Assembly (NCBI GenBank): GCA_038236705.1
Contig: JBBRZN010000005.1
Location: 29,546-93,545, forward strand
Direction of reading: 5' to 3'
Length of the DNA stretch: 64,000 nt
Source of the DNA: AC-32 sp038236705
GTDB lineage: Bacteria > Actinomycetota > Thermoleophilia > Gaiellales > Gaiellaceae
This document shows positions 32,594 to 41,727 of this stretch, piece after piece. Under the pieces are notes generated by a model. It was not told the DNA's origin. It worked only from the letters and a program-made list of their open reading frames with translations, and ran no database searches. Each line of letters begins with the position of its first letter. The first letter of the stretch is position 1. The position numbers and the translations under genes were made by a program.

Positions 32594-33255
32594 GGCCGCC
32601 TCCGCAGTCCGAGCAGGCAGGCGACGCTCGCGGCCACGATCGGCGTCCCTGCCGGCGTCACCGGGATCAGCGCGAGCGCGAGGGCCGCCCCAACGGCTGC
32701 CGCCAGCACGGCGCGCGGCGCCCGCAACTGCGGTGCGAGGAGCGCTAGGAAGAGCGCGGGAAAGGCGCCGTCGAGGCCGAGGTCCTTCGGATCGCCGAGC
32801 GCGTCGCCGGCCAGGACCCCCACCGCCGTCCCGCTGAGCCACGAGACGTAGAGGAGGAGCCCGGCCCCGAGCAGGATGCGCCGGTCGAAGCGCCCGCCCC
32901 CGCGGCTTGCCAGCGCCCAGGACTCGTCCACGATCAGTTGCGACTCGAGCAGGCGTCGCAGGAGGCGCCCGTGGAAGAGCGGCGCGACCGAGATCGAGAT
33001 CGGCGCGTAGCGCGCGTTCAGCAGCACCGCGGCCGCGATCGCCGCTGCCGCGCCTCCTCCCGCACCGAGAATCGAGGTGACCGCGAACTGCGCCGAGCCG
33101 GCGAAGGTCGTGGCCGACATGACGAGCGGCGCGAGCACGCCCATTCCCGCCGCGCGCGCGACCAGTCCGAACGAGGCACCGAAGAACCAGACTGTTGCCG
33201 CGACCGCCAGGGCTGCGCGAGCGCTGTCCCGGTAACGCGAGACGAACGAGGACAC
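32590..33255 (-). CDS. azlC: AzlC-type branched-chain amino acid exporter subunit
   Basis: 221 residues with about five membrane helices. AzlC signatures: SATTFAGSAQFAVTSILG, LNARYAPISISVAPLF and DESWALAS. It overlaps azlD. A 70-residue gene lies 28 bp upstream on the same strand. Confidence 0.92.
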   Translation of the reverse strand: MSSFVSRYRDSARAALAVAATVWFFGASFGLVARAAGMGVLAPLVMSATTFAGSAQFAVTSILGAGGGAAAAIAAAVLLNARYAPISISVAPLFHGRLLRRLLESQLIVDESWALASRGGGRFDRRILLGAGLLLYVSWLSGTAVGVLAGDALGDPKDLGLDGAFPALFLALLAPQLRAPRAVLAAAVGAALALALIPVTPAGTPIVAASVACLLGLRRRP

Positions 33256-33282
33256 GCCTCATCATGCCCGCTGCCAGCCTCT

Positions 33283-33495
33283 TCACAGCGCCGCCGCAGG
33301 CGCGGCAAGGGCGTCACGGCAGCGCTCCAGGGCCGCTTCCGCCTCGTCGGCCCCGCCCCGCTCCGAGGCCACCCACGCCTCGGCCTCCTCGAGCAGCGCG
33401 TGCACCTCCGCGAGCAGGGAACGCGAAGGAGCACCCTCGCGCTCGAGCGCCTCGATCCGGCCCAGTCGCCGCAAGACGGCGCGTGCTTCGTCCAT
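33283..33495 (-). CDS. Small helical protein upstream of azlCD
   Basis: 70 residues, almost all helix-forming and charged (LRRLGRIEALEREGAPSRS, ALLEEAEAWVASERGGADEA); it could form a coiled coil. No family recognised. TAGCTT ends exactly 6 nt before ATG 33495, which supports it as a real, leaderless gene and as the promoter of the azlCD transcript. Confidence 0.65.
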   Translation of the reverse strand: MDEARAVLRRLGRIEALEREGAPSRSLLAEVHALLEEAEAWVASERGGADEAEAALERCRDALAAPAAAL

Positions 33496-33501
33496 GCCTC
33501 G

Positions 33502-33507
33502 AAGCTA
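33502..33507 (-). promoter_or_regulatory. -10 element for the small gene and azlCD, leaderless
   Basis: TAGCTT on the minus strand ends 6 nt before ATG 33495. Confidence 0.45.
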
Positions 33508-33570
33508 GCCAGGACTTCCGCGCGCGTCTGTGTCCGGACCGGGACGAAAGCGATACGGTTCGTCCCCGCC

Positions 33571-34323
33571 GTGGCCCCGAATCCCGACCGCGAGCTCGGC
33601 GAAGCCCGGGCCGCCATCGACCGCGGCGACTCCCTCGCCGCCCTCAAGCGCCTCGACCGAGCCCGCCGCGGCTACCTCGGGCAGCGCGACCGCGAGGGCC
33701 TCGACCACGTCCTTCACATGGCCCGGCTCGTCGACACCGCCGACGACCGCGCCCGCATCGGCCGCGAGAACCTCAACTACGCGGTGAAGCAGAACCTCCG
33801 CCAGGAGAGCAGGCGCCCGGCGCAGGAGCGCAAGGAGATCTGGGCCGATCCGTACCCCGATCTCCAGGCCCCGACGGAGCACACCGGCCTCGTCCTGACC
33901 CGGGGCGTCAAGGCCGCCATCGGCCTCGGCGTCCTGCTCGGCACCGCGCTCCTGCTGGCGGTCTTCATCCTGCCGTGGTTCTTCGAGTCCGACACCAAGA
34001 GGGTCAGCCTCCGGCTCCTGAACGACACGCCGCAGACCGTCACCGTTCGCGGCTGTTTCGGCCGCGCGTGCGAGGAGACCTGGCTCGACCGGGACCTCGA
34101 GCCCGGGCAGCAGACGGAGACAAACGTCGCTGTGGAGGATTTCGTCGACCTGTTCCGCGTTGCGAGTGCCGGCCGAGAAGATGTTTGCCTACCCGTGCGC
34201 GTCCACGACGGCTATCAGCAGCTGGATGGCAGCGGCGGCACCCTCGCCGTGCGAGTCTCGAAAGCATCCCCCTGTCCCGGGACGACGGTGCTCCCCGAGC
34301 CCGCTACGGAGACGGGGATCTAG
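33571..34323 (+). CDS. Single-helix membrane protein of unknown function
   Basis: About 250 residues from GTG 33571. Residues 1-100 look soluble and helical (TPR-like spacing in ARAAIDRGDSLAALKRLDRA), a membrane helix follows at about 113-135 (AAIGLGVLLGTALLLAVFIL), and the outer domain of about 115 residues has four cysteines (RGCFGRACEETW, DVCLPVRV, SPCPGTT) that may form two disulfides. No family recognised. The frame is open far upstream, but coding character begins here. Its stop abuts that of the next, convergent gene. Confidence 0.7.
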   Translation: MAPNPDRELGEARAAIDRGDSLAALKRLDRARRGYLGQRDREGLDHVLHMARLVDTADDRARIGRENLNYAVKQNLRQESRRPAQERKEIWADPYPDLQAPTEHTGLVLTRGVKAAIGLGVLLGTALLLAVFILPWFFESDTKRVSLRLLNDTPQTVTVRGCFGRACEETWLDRDLEPGQQTETNVAVEDFVDLFRVASAGREDVCLPVRVHDGYQQLDGSGGTLAVRVSKASPCPGTTVLPEPATETGI

Positions 34324-35562
34324 CTAGGAGGCCAGAGCGGCGAAGTAGCCCGCAGGCCGCGGGCGTACCCCGATCAACGCGTCGTCGAGCGAGTTCACGA
34401 GCGCAGCGCGGTCGCCGTGGGCCAGCGCTTCCACCAACGCCTTGCGAACCGCTTCTGCCGCAGCGCGCCCCGCAGGCTCGCCGCGCGCCAGGGCTCGTAG
34501 CCGCTCGAGCTGCTCGGCCCGGTCCGGGCCGGTCTCACCGAGCAGGACCGCCGCCCGCACCGCCGCCGCCCAGAGCCCGTCCGCGCCCCCCAGCAACGCC
34601 GCCAGCGCCTCGCGCAGCTGCTCCGAGCGGAACGGCTCGTCTGCGAAGAGCGAGAGCTCCCAGCGGTCTAGGGCCTCGGCGAGCTCCGGATCCTCCTCCG
34701 CTCGGCCGAGGCTGACGAGGAGGTCGGAGGCGAGCCGGCCCCGGAAGGCGTCGAGCCGCGTCGGCTCCCCGCGGGGCTCCGCGGCCGCGATCGGCAGCAC
34801 CGGCCTCACCGCAAACGGCCGCCAGTCCAGCCGTTCGAAGAGCACCGGGCCCGCGGCAATCGGCCCCGCGGTCGCAAGACGAAGTGCGCTGACCGCGTCT
34901 GCCAGCTCGCCTGGAGAATCGGGCGGTTCGGGCACGTTGGGCATCAGCGTCCGCTCCAGCTCGAGCACGCAGAGCCGGTCGGGCGCGCGCCCGAACTCGG
35001 CCGGCAAGAGCCCCGAGGCCTCCGGCCAGTGCGCCGCGAGCTCGCCCGTCGCGGCGAGGCGCACGCGCAGGCCCTCCGCCAGCTCGACGTGAGTTCCCAC
35101 CGAGACCCCGACGAGTGGCGCCACGGCCGCATAGGTGCGGCGCTCGCCCAGGAGCGTGCGCTCGAGCTCGGCGTAGGCCCGATCGAAAGCCTCGTCGCTC
35201 CAGTCGAGCCCGCCGCAGGCCTCGGCGACGTCGGCCAGGAGCGGCAGCGCGATCGTCCGCAGGAGGGAGCTCTCGCCCTTGCCGGAGTGGGCGGCGGCGT
35301 AGATGGCGGCCGCCGGCTCACGGCGCAGCTCCTCGAGCACGATGTTCGCGTCGGCCAGCGCGCCGAGCCGCTCGGCCCGCGCGTCCACGTAGGAGCGGAC
35401 GAGCGGCCGGTACTCGTAGAGCGAGGCGTTCCCGCGCGCGGCGTGCTCCTCGAAGGAGAACGGGATCTCCGCTCCGTCCTCGACGTCTGCCGCCAGCAGC
35501 GAGAACCCGGCCAGGCAGAAGCAGCGAAGCGAACGGTACAGGTGCGGAGCGCGCACGGCCAC
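34324..35562 (-). CDS. Conserved hypothetical protein
   Basis: 412 residues, no signal peptide or membrane helix. It is Leu/Ala/Glu-rich and probably mostly helical, with the segment PYLYRSLRC-like N-terminus (RAPHLYRSLRCFCLAGF) and SYVDARAERLGALADANIVLEE in pieces. I see no catalytic motif. GTG 35562 is used. It lies 9 bp downstream of nei on the same strand, so it is probably the third gene of the lhr-nei transcript. Confidence 0.7.
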   Translation of the reverse strand: MAVRAPHLYRSLRCFCLAGFSLLAADVEDGAEIPFSFEEHAARGNASLYEYRPLVRSYVDARAERLGALADANIVLEELRREPAAAIYAAAHSGKGESSLLRTIALPLLADVAEACGGLDWSDEAFDRAYAELERTLLGERRTYAAVAPLVGVSVGTHVELAEGLRVRLAATGELAAHWPEASGLLPAEFGRAPDRLCVLELERTLMPNVPEPPDSPGELADAVSALRLATAGPIAAGPVLFERLDWRPFAVRPVLPIAAAEPRGEPTRLDAFRGRLASDLLVSLGRAEEDPELAEALDRWELSLFADEPFRSEQLREALAALLGGADGLWAAAVRAAVLLGETGPDRAEQLERLRALARGEPAGRAAAEAVRKALVEALAHGDRAALVNSLDDALIGVRPRPAGYFAALAS

Positions 35563-35571
35563 GAGTTGCCT

Positions 35572-36327
35572 CTACGCGCCGCGCGGCTCCTCTCCTCTTT
35601 GGCAGCCGGGGCACCAGTAGGCCGTGCGGTTGTCGTCGCCCTGGCCGCGGGAGCGGATCGGCGTGGCGCAGCGTGGGCACGGCCGGCCGGCTCGGCGATA
35701 CACGGCGCGCCCGTCTCTCCGCTGCTCGAGGGACGCCCGCATGAGCCTTGTCGCCTCGCCGAGGACGGCCCTCAGCTCCTCGTCGGTCACGCCGCCGAGG
35801 TGCCTCCACGGCGAGAGCTGAGCGTGCCAGAGCGATTCCGTCTTCCAGATGTTCCCGATCCCCGCAACGAGGCGCTGGTCGAGCAGCGCGTCGCCGACCT
35901 CCCGCGTCGGGTGCTCACTTCGGAGCTTGGCGACCATCCGGTCGAGGTCGGTCGGGTCGGCGAGGATGTCCGGGCCGAGCCGAAGCGCGTCGCGCGCCAA
36001 GAGCTCGAGCACAGGCCCGTTCCAGAGCACCGCCTCGTGACCGCCGCCGCGCAGGACGAGCCAGGGGCTTCCCACGCGACGCGCTCCCTCCTTCACGACC
36101 TGCCAGCGACCGGTCATGCGGAGGTGGCTGCGCAGCACGAGTCCGCCCTCGAAGCTCAGGAGCAGGTTCTTGCCGACCGCCTCGACGCCGAGCAGCTTGC
36201 GACCGTCCAGCCGCTCCGCGACCCGGCTCACAGCGGCGCGCGGGTGCGGAGTCTCGACTCCTACCCGCTCGCCGACGAGCACCTGGAGCTTGCGCGCCGC
36301 GCGATGCAGCGAGTCGCCTTCGGGCAT
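35572..36327 (-). CDS. nei: Fpg/Nei family DNA glycosylase
   Basis: 251 residues. MPEGDSLHRAARKL is the Nei-type N-terminus: Pro2 forms the Schiff base with DNA and Glu3 is catalytic. GKNLLLSF holds the conserved Lys, LVAGIGNIWKTESLW the helix-two-turn-helix, and CPRC...CPGC the C-terminal zinc finger. It removes oxidised pyrimidines and related lesions and cleaves the AP site. Its ATG is directly adjacent to the lhr stop. The same lhr-nei order is known from Mycobacterium tuberculosis (Rv3296-Rv3297), suggesting a conserved functional pair. Confidence 0.93.
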   Translation of the reverse strand: MPEGDSLHRAARKLQVLVGERVGVETPHPRAAVSRVAERLDGRKLLGVEAVGKNLLLSFEGGLVLRSHLRMTGRWQVVKEGARRVGSPWLVLRGGGHEAVLWNGPVLELLARDALRLGPDILADPTDLDRMVAKLRSEHPTREVGDALLDQRLVAGIGNIWKTESLWHAQLSPWRHLGGVTDEELRAVLGEATRLMRASLEQRRDGRAVYRRAGRPCPRCATPIRSRGQGDDNRTAYWCPGCQRGEEPRGA

Positions 36328-39300
36328 CTAAGGCCGGAGGACGGCGCGGCGCGGGCCCGCCACGAATCCGGCTTCGAGCAACAAGGGCATGATCTCCGTG
36401 TCGCCGACGGGCTTGCTGTCGAAGCGCTCGACCGCGAGCCGCTTCCGGCCGCCGCCCTTGACGTGGGTGACGAGGGCGGTCAGCGCCTCCCGCAGCCACT
36501 CCTCCTCGGGCTCCCGCAACGGGACGAGCGAGCGGCCGCCGCGCTCGACGTAGAGCGCCGGCTCGCCGCCGAGCAGGACCACGTGCGCGCCTGCGACTCT
36601 CGCGGCGCGCGCGCCGGCCCGCTTCGGCCACGGCAGCGCAGCGCCGTAGGGCTGCGCCGGGTCGGCCGCCGCGAGCACGAGCGGCTCCTTCACCTCGCCG
36701 TCCTTCGGCTTCAGCTCGCGCAGCCGCTCGACCGCGCCGCCGAGCGCGAACTGGGCGCCGCCGAGCCCCTCGACGAAGTAGCCGCGGCGGCAGAGGCCGA
36801 GCGTCTCGAGCGCCTTCAGCTCGCCGTAGACCGCGCCGTAACCGCCCGGGACGCCCTCGGAGCGAACGCCGTCGCGGACGACGATGCCCTGCCGCTCGAG
36901 CATCAGCTCGGCCAGGGCACGTCTGTCCCGGACACGTCCGGGGTCTGACCCCGGACGTGTCCCGAAGAGACGGTTCGCGAGCGACCAGCGGCCCTGGGTC
37001 GCCGTGATCTCACCTGCGCGGCGACGCGAGAAGCGTCGCGGCGGGCGCTGCCGCTGTCCCTGCGCCTGGTAGCGGCGGCCCGCCCGCAGCGGGGTCCAGG
37101 CGTCGTTCGTGACCTCGCCGGCCCAGACGAGATCCCAGAGCGCCGGCAGCGCCTCCTCGGCCTCGAGCCCGGTGTCGGCGAGCAGGTCGTACCAGAAGAG
37201 CGCGCTTCGCCCGAGTGCCGCGCGCAGGCGCTCGTGCACCTCGCGCTCAGGCCGGTCGGCGGCGGGCGGCGGGCCGAGCACCGGCGCGTCCCCGCGGAAG
37301 TAGACGGCGACGCGGTCTAGACCAGCGCCGACCCAGACGACCTCGCCCGAGGCGCAGAGCGCGTCGAGCTGCTCCGGGCGGTAGCCGGGCACGCGGCGCG
37401 TCAGCACCTCGGACTCCCAGAGCGCGACCGGGAGCGCGAGCCCCTGCAGCGGCACGAGCGCCTCGCCCAGAGTCGCGCGCCGGTCGATCCCCTGCCAGCT
37501 CGGCAGGAAGCGGCCGAACGCCGCTTGCTCGGCCGGCTCGACCTCACGCCGCAGCGCTGCCAGCGACGCGCGGCGCAGGCGCCGCAGCACCTCCGGGTCG
37601 CACCACTCGCGCTCGCTCCCGCCGGGCCGTAGCTCGCCGCGCACGAGCTGGTCGGCCCGCTCGAGCTTCCGCAGAACCGGCTCGACGTCGCGGCCGAAGC
37701 GCTCGTTCGCCTGGCCGCTGGTGAAGGGACCGCGCGAGCGCGCAAAGCGGCGCAACAGCGAGTGCAGCGGCTCGTCGTCGGCCTCGAGGAAGGCTTCGGG
37801 CAAACCGCCCGGAGGCATCGCGCCGAGCGCGTCCCGGTAGCGGCCCGCGTCCTCGGCGGCGATCAGGCGCTGCTCGCCCGCCACGCGCACGTGCACCGCG
37901 CGCCGCTCGGTCAGGAGCGGCTCGGCCAGCTCCGGGTCGTACTCGTCGTCGCGCAGGTCGCCGCGTCGGCGCAGCAAGTCGTGCAGCTCGTCAGCGGTAC
38001 GTGGGTCTCCGCGCAGCTGGCCCTCGACCTCGGCGAGCGCGCCCGGGTCGATCAGGTCGCGCAGCTCCTCCTGGCCGAGCAGCTCGCGCAGCAGGTCTCG
38101 GTCGAGCGAGAGCGCCTGCGCCCGCCGCTCGGCGGCCGGCGTGTCGTCCTCGTACATGTAGTTGGCGACGTAGTCGAAGAGCAGCGAGGCCGCGTAGGGC
38201 GAGGCCGACGCCGTCTCGACGTCCACGAGGTCGATCTGCCGCGTGCGCAGCCCCTGGAGCAGCTTCTTCAGCGAGGGCAGGTCGAAGACGTCCTGCAGGC
38301 ATTCGCGGTAGGTCTCGAGCACGACCGGGAAAGCCGGGTAGCGGCGGGCCACCTGGAGCAGCGACTGCGCCTTCAGGCGCTGCTGCCACAGCGGCGTGCG
38401 CTCGCCCGGCCGGCGCCGCGGGATCAGCAGCGACCGCCCCGCGTTCTCGCGGAAGCGCGCGCCGAAGAGCGCGGTTTCGCCGAGCTCCTGGGTCACCAGC
38501 TCCTCGACCTGCTCGGGGTCGAGCAAGACGTCGTCGATCGGCGGAGGCGCGTCGGAGTCGGGCAGATGGATCGCGATCCCGTCATCCGACCAGATCGCCT
38601 GCGCCTCGAGCCCGAGCGACTCGCGCAGCCGCGCGCCGAGCGCGAGCGCCCACGGCGCGTGCACCCGGCCGCCGAACGGGGTCAGGATGCAGAGCCGCCA
38701 GTCGCCGATCTCGTCGCGGAAGCGCTCGACGACGATCGTCCGGTCCGAGGGCACCGCGCCCGTCGCGGCCTGCTGCTCGCCGAGGAACGCGATCAGGTTC
38801 TGCGCGGCGCGGTCGTCGAGCGAGTGCTCGTCCTTCAGCTTCGCCAGCGCTCTTTCGTCCGAAAGCGCAACCAGCTCGCGTGAGGTGGCGCCGATCGCCT
38901 CGCCCAGCTCGTAGGGCCGCCCGACGCCCTCGCCCTTCCAGAACGGCACCGCCCCGGGAACGCCCGGCGCGGGCGAGACGAGCACGCGGTCGCGCGTGAT
39001 CTCCTCGATGCGCCAGGTGGAGGCGCCGAGCAGGAACGTCTGCCCCGCGCGCGCCTCGTAGACCATCTCCTCGTCGAGCTCGCCGACCCGGCCGCCGCCT
39101 TCGACCAGGTACACGCCGAAAAGCCCGCGGTCGGGGATCGTGCCTGCGTTGGTCACTGCGAGCCGACGCGCGCCCTGGCGTCCGCGGACGACGCCGCCGG
39201 TGCGGTCCCAGATCACGCGCGCCCGCAGCTCGGCGAACTCGTCCGACGGGTAGCGCCCGTCGAGCATGTCGAGCACGTTCTCGAGCTGGACGCGCGAGAG

Positions 39301-40629
39301 GTCGGCGAACGGGTAGGCGCCCCGCACGAGGCTGTGCAGCTCGTCGACCGCGATCTCCTCGTCGGCGCAGATCGCCACGATCTGCTGCGCGAGCACGTCG
39401 AGCGGGTTGCGCGGAATCTTCGTCTCCTCGATCGCGCCGTCGAGCATGCGGCGAGCGACCACCGCCGACTCGAGCAGGTCGGCCCGGAACTTCGGAAAGA
39501 TGCGCCCCTTCGAGACGGCGCCGAGCTCGTGGCCGGCGCGGCCGATCCGCTGCAGCCCGCGCGCGACCGATTTCGGCGACTCGACCTGAATCACGAGATC
39601 CACTGCGCCCATGTCGATCCCGAGCTCGAGCGACGAGGTGGCGACCAGGCACGGGATCTTCCCGAGCTTCAGCAGCTCCTCGACCTCGACGCGCTGCTCG
39701 CGGGCGAGAGAGCCGTGGTGGGCGCGCGCGATCTCGCTCGGCATCGCTTGCGATGCCGTTGAAGAGGCGGCGCCGGCTTCGCCGGTGTCGCCGCTCATCG
39801 AAGCCAGCTCGTTGAGGCGCAGAGCCAGCCGCTCGGCCAGGCGGCGGTTGTTCACGAAGACGATCGTCGAGCGGTGGGCGCGGACGAGCTCGAGGATCTC
39901 CGGGTAGATCGAGGGCCAGATCGACTGCTGCTCCTCCGGCTCGCGCATGTCGTCGAGGGGGACGACCACCTTCAGGTCGAGCTCCTTGGCGCGGCCGGCG
40001 TCGACGAGCTCGATCTCCCGGCTACCCGAGACGAACCGGCCGATCTCCTCGAGCGGACGTTGCGTCGCCGAGAGGCCGATACGCTGCACCGGCTTGCCAA
40101 TCAGCCGGTCGAGCCGCTCCAGCGAGAGCGCCAGGTGCGCGCCGCGCTTGGTGCCCGCGACCGCGTGCACCTCGTCCACGATCACCGTCTCGACCGACCT
40201 CAGGGTCTCTCGCGCGCGTGACGTAAGCAGCAGGAAGAGCGACTCGGGGGTCGTGATCAGGATGTCGGGCGGGTTGCGCACCATCGCGGCCCGCTCCTTC
40301 TGCGGGGTGTCGCCGGTGCGGACGCCCACGCGCAGCTCGGAGCGAAGGCCGGCCAGCGGCCCGCGCAGGTTGCGCTCGATGTCGTAGTTGAGCGCCTTCA
40401 GCGGCGAGACGTAGAGCAAGCGCAGCCCCTCGCCCGGCTCCGCGTTGAGCCGGTCGATGCCGTAAAGGAAGGCGGCGAGCGTCTTGCCCGAGCCGGTCGG
40501 AGCCTGGATCAGCGTGTTCCCGCCGCGGGCGATCGCAGGCCAGCCGCGCTCCTGCGCCGGGGTCGCGCCGGCGAAGGCCTGCTCGAACCAGGCGCGCGTT
40601 TCCGGGCTGAAGACGGAGAGCGAATCCAT
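36328..40629 (-). CDS. lhr: Lhr-type large superfamily 2 helicase
   Basis: 1433 residues. Motif I APTGSGKT (43-50), motif II DEVH (152-155), SAT motif GLSATQRP, and motif VI QRIGRAGHE identify the Lhr helicase core; a winged-helix and the long Lhr C-terminal region follow. Lhr unwinds RNA:DNA hybrids as it translocates on ssDNA and belongs to the DNA damage response in mycobacteria. A 33-bp perfect palindrome is embedded in frame near residue 1223-1234 (TRPGSDPGRVRD), in the linker before the conserved LAELMLERQGIV. TACCCT ends 7 nt before ATG 40629. nei abuts the stop. Confidence 0.95.
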   Translation of the reverse strand: MDSLSVFSPETRAWFEQAFAGATPAQERGWPAIARGGNTLIQAPTGSGKTLAAFLYGIDRLNAEPGEGLRLLYVSPLKALNYDIERNLRGPLAGLRSELRVGVRTGDTPQKERAAMVRNPPDILITTPESLFLLLTSRARETLRSVETVIVDEVHAVAGTKRGAHLALSLERLDRLIGKPVQRIGLSATQRPLEEIGRFVSGSREIELVDAGRAKELDLKVVVPLDDMREPEEQQSIWPSIYPEILELVRAHRSTIVFVNNRRLAERLALRLNELASMSGDTGEAGAASSTASQAMPSEIARAHHGSLAREQRVEVEELLKLGKIPCLVATSSLELGIDMGAVDLVIQVESPKSVARGLQRIGRAGHELGAVSKGRIFPKFRADLLESAVVARRMLDGAIEETKIPRNPLDVLAQQIVAICADEEIAVDELHSLVRGAYPFADLSRVQLENVLDMLDGRYPSDEFAELRARVIWDRTGGVVRGRQGARRLAVTNAGTIPDRGLFGVYLVEGGGRVGELDEEMVYEARAGQTFLLGASTWRIEEITRDRVLVSPAPGVPGAVPFWKGEGVGRPYELGEAIGATSRELVALSDERALAKLKDEHSLDDRAAQNLIAFLGEQQAATGAVPSDRTIVVERFRDEIGDWRLCILTPFGGRVHAPWALALGARLRESLGLEAQAIWSDDGIAIHLPDSDAPPPIDDVLLDPEQVEELVTQELGETALFGARFRENAGRSLLIPRRRPGERTPLWQQRLKAQSLLQVARRYPAFPVVLETYRECLQDVFDLPSLKKLLQGLRTRQIDLVDVETASASPYAASLLFDYVANYMYEDDTPAAERRAQALSLDRDLLRELLGQEELRDLIDPGALAEVEGQLRGDPRTADELHDLLRRRGDLRDDEYDPELAEPLLTERRAVHVRVAGEQRLIAAEDAGRYRDALGAMPPGGLPEAFLEADDEPLHSLLRRFARSRGPFTSGQANERFGRDVEPVLRKLERADQLVRGELRPGGSEREWCDPEVLRRLRRASLAALRREVEPAEQAAFGRFLPSWQGIDRRATLGEALVPLQGLALPVALWESEVLTRRVPGYRPEQLDALCASGEVVWVGAGLDRVAVYFRGDAPVLGPPPAADRPEREVHERLRAALGRSALFWYDLLADTGLEAEEALPALWDLVWAGEVTNDAWTPLRAGRRYQAQGQRQRPPRRFSRRRAGEITATQGRWSLANRLFGTRPGSDPGRVRDRRALAELMLERQGIVVRDGVRSEGVPGGYGAVYGELKALETLGLCRRGYFVEGLGGAQFALGGAVERLRELKPKDGEVKEPLVLAAADPAQPYGAALPWPKRAGARAARVAGAHVVLLGGEPALYVERGGRSLVPLREPEEEWLREALTALVTHVKGGGRKRLAVERFDSKPVGDTEIMPLLLEAGFVAGPRRAVLRP
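36930..36962. repeat. 33-bp perfect palindrome inside lhr
   Basis: Arms GGACACGTCCGGGGTC and GACCCCGGACGTGTCC flank a single T. It is in frame in the helicase gene and encodes roughly TRPGSDPGRV. It resembles a REP-type element that has inserted without breaking the frame. Confidence 0.85.
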
Positions 40630-40636
40630 GGAGCCC

Positions 40637-40642
40637 AGGGTA
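40637..40642 (-). promoter_or_regulatory. -10 element for lhr-nei, leaderless
   Basis: TACCCT on the minus strand ends 7 nt before ATG 40629. Confidence 0.45.
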
Positions 40643-40643
40643 G

Positions 40644-41108
40644 CTAGGAGCTAAGCGCCGTCCGGAGCGCCTCAGCGTCGCGCCGCAGGTCGTCGTCCGG
40701 ATGTGGCGGCGGCCGCTGCTCGGGGTGCGGGAAGGGCCAGCCAGGACGCCGATCGTCCGCATATCGAGGCATCACGTGCGTGTGTAGGTGCGGAAGCGAA
40801 TTTCCAAGTACCTCGTAGTTCATCTTCACCGGCTCGAGCACCGCTCCGATCGCGCGGCCGACCTGGAGCACCTCGAGCCAGTACCGCGCCGCCTCGTCCG
40901 TGGTCAGCTCGGTCGGCTCCGCGACATGCCTGCCCCGCCAAATGGCGATCGTGTAGCCGCGTTGCCGACCGTCGCGTTGGAGATAGGCGTCCGAGACCTC
41001 GCCGGCAAAGATGCGGACTCCGAACTCGTCTTCGTCCGGGCGGCCCGCAGCGCACATCGGACAACCTTCGCCGCGGTAGAGCTCGTAGAACGACTGCGGC
41101 CATCTCAC
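40644..41108 (-). CDS. HIT family hydrolase
   Basis: 154 residues from GTG 41108. The histidine triad is LPHLHTHVMPRY (HxHxH) at about 105-116, with the N-terminal CPMC pair (about 16-19) and FAGEVSDAYLQ of HIT proteins. It hydrolyses nucleoside phosphoramidates or dinucleoside polyphosphates. TAACGT ends 7 nt before the GTG. It is divergent from a second, broken HIT-like gene; the 28 bp between starts is shared promoter DNA. Confidence 0.9.
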   Translation of the reverse strand: MRWPQSFYELYRGEGCPMCAAGRPDEDEFGVRIFAGEVSDAYLQRDGRQRGYTIAIWRGRHVAEPTELTTDEAARYWLEVLQVGRAIGAVLEPVKMNYEVLGNSLPHLHTHVMPRYADDRRPGWPFPHPEQRPPPHPDDDLRRDAEALRTALSS

Positions 41109-41115
41109 CCCGCCG

Positions 41116-41121
41116 ACGTTA
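41116..41121 (-). promoter_or_regulatory. -10 element for the HIT gene, leaderless
   Basis: TAACGT on the minus strand ends 7 nt before GTG 41108. Confidence 0.45.
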
Positions 41122-41136
41122 GCATCGGCCGAAGCA

Positions 41137-41702
41137 ATGCCCGAAACACCGGAAGAGCTCTATGCGCGCGCCGCGAGCGGGCTTCGCATGCCCCCGGTCG
41201 AGGAGTGAGAGACGTTCCCGTTCGAAGGCGAGCTGCGTCCTCGCGCTTTGCTCCCGCCGGTCGGCCAGGAGCGGCCGCGACACGGGGAGGGCGGCGTCGA
41301 CTGTCACTCCTGCACCGCGCCCGACACCGACTACATCGGACGACTGAGCGCTGGCGTCTCCGCTCCCTCGATTCGCCGAACGCCCTGCCCGTCACCGTCC
41401 TGCTCGAGCCGCGGGAGCACTATGCGGAGCCCGGCGACCTACCGGACGAGCTCGCCGCCGATCTCGGGCAGCTGATCGCCCGAATCGAGCGCGCGATCCG
41501 AGGCGTCGGCGAGATCGGTCGAGTTCACGTCTGCCGCTGGGGCGACGGAGGCGAGCACCTGCACTGGTGGTTCCTGGCCCGGCCCGCGCGCACGCCCCAG
41601 CTGGTCGGGAGCTTCGCCGCGATCTGGGACGACATCCTTCCCCCGTTGCCCGAAGACATTTGGCGCGCGAACCTCGGGGCGGTTGTCTCGGGGCTCAGGT
41701 GA
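41137..41702 (+). pseudogene. HIT-like conserved protein, broken by a TGA and a -1 frameshift
   Basis: From ATG 41137 the protein reads MPETPEELYARAASGLRMPP..., then TGA at 41206-41208 where the context VEE-x-ETFPFEGEL suggests an original Trp (TGG). The same frame continues to DCHSCTAPDTDYI and is then lost: deletion of one base between 41337 and 41338 shifts to the frame of ERWRLRSLDSPNALPVTVLL. The rest is intact to 41702 and contains RVHVCRWGDGGEHLHWWFLA, a likely HIT-superfamily active site (HxHxW). Repairing two bases gives a protein of about 188 residues. Whether this is decay or base error is open. Confidence 0.75.
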
Positions 41703-41727
41703 CGCCACCCCGAGACGGCGCTCGCGC

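Noticed and set aside
32938..33570. Upstream extension of the single-helix membrane protein gene
   Set aside because: It overlaps azlC and the 70-residue gene on the other strand, and its translation is low-complexity Arg-rich.
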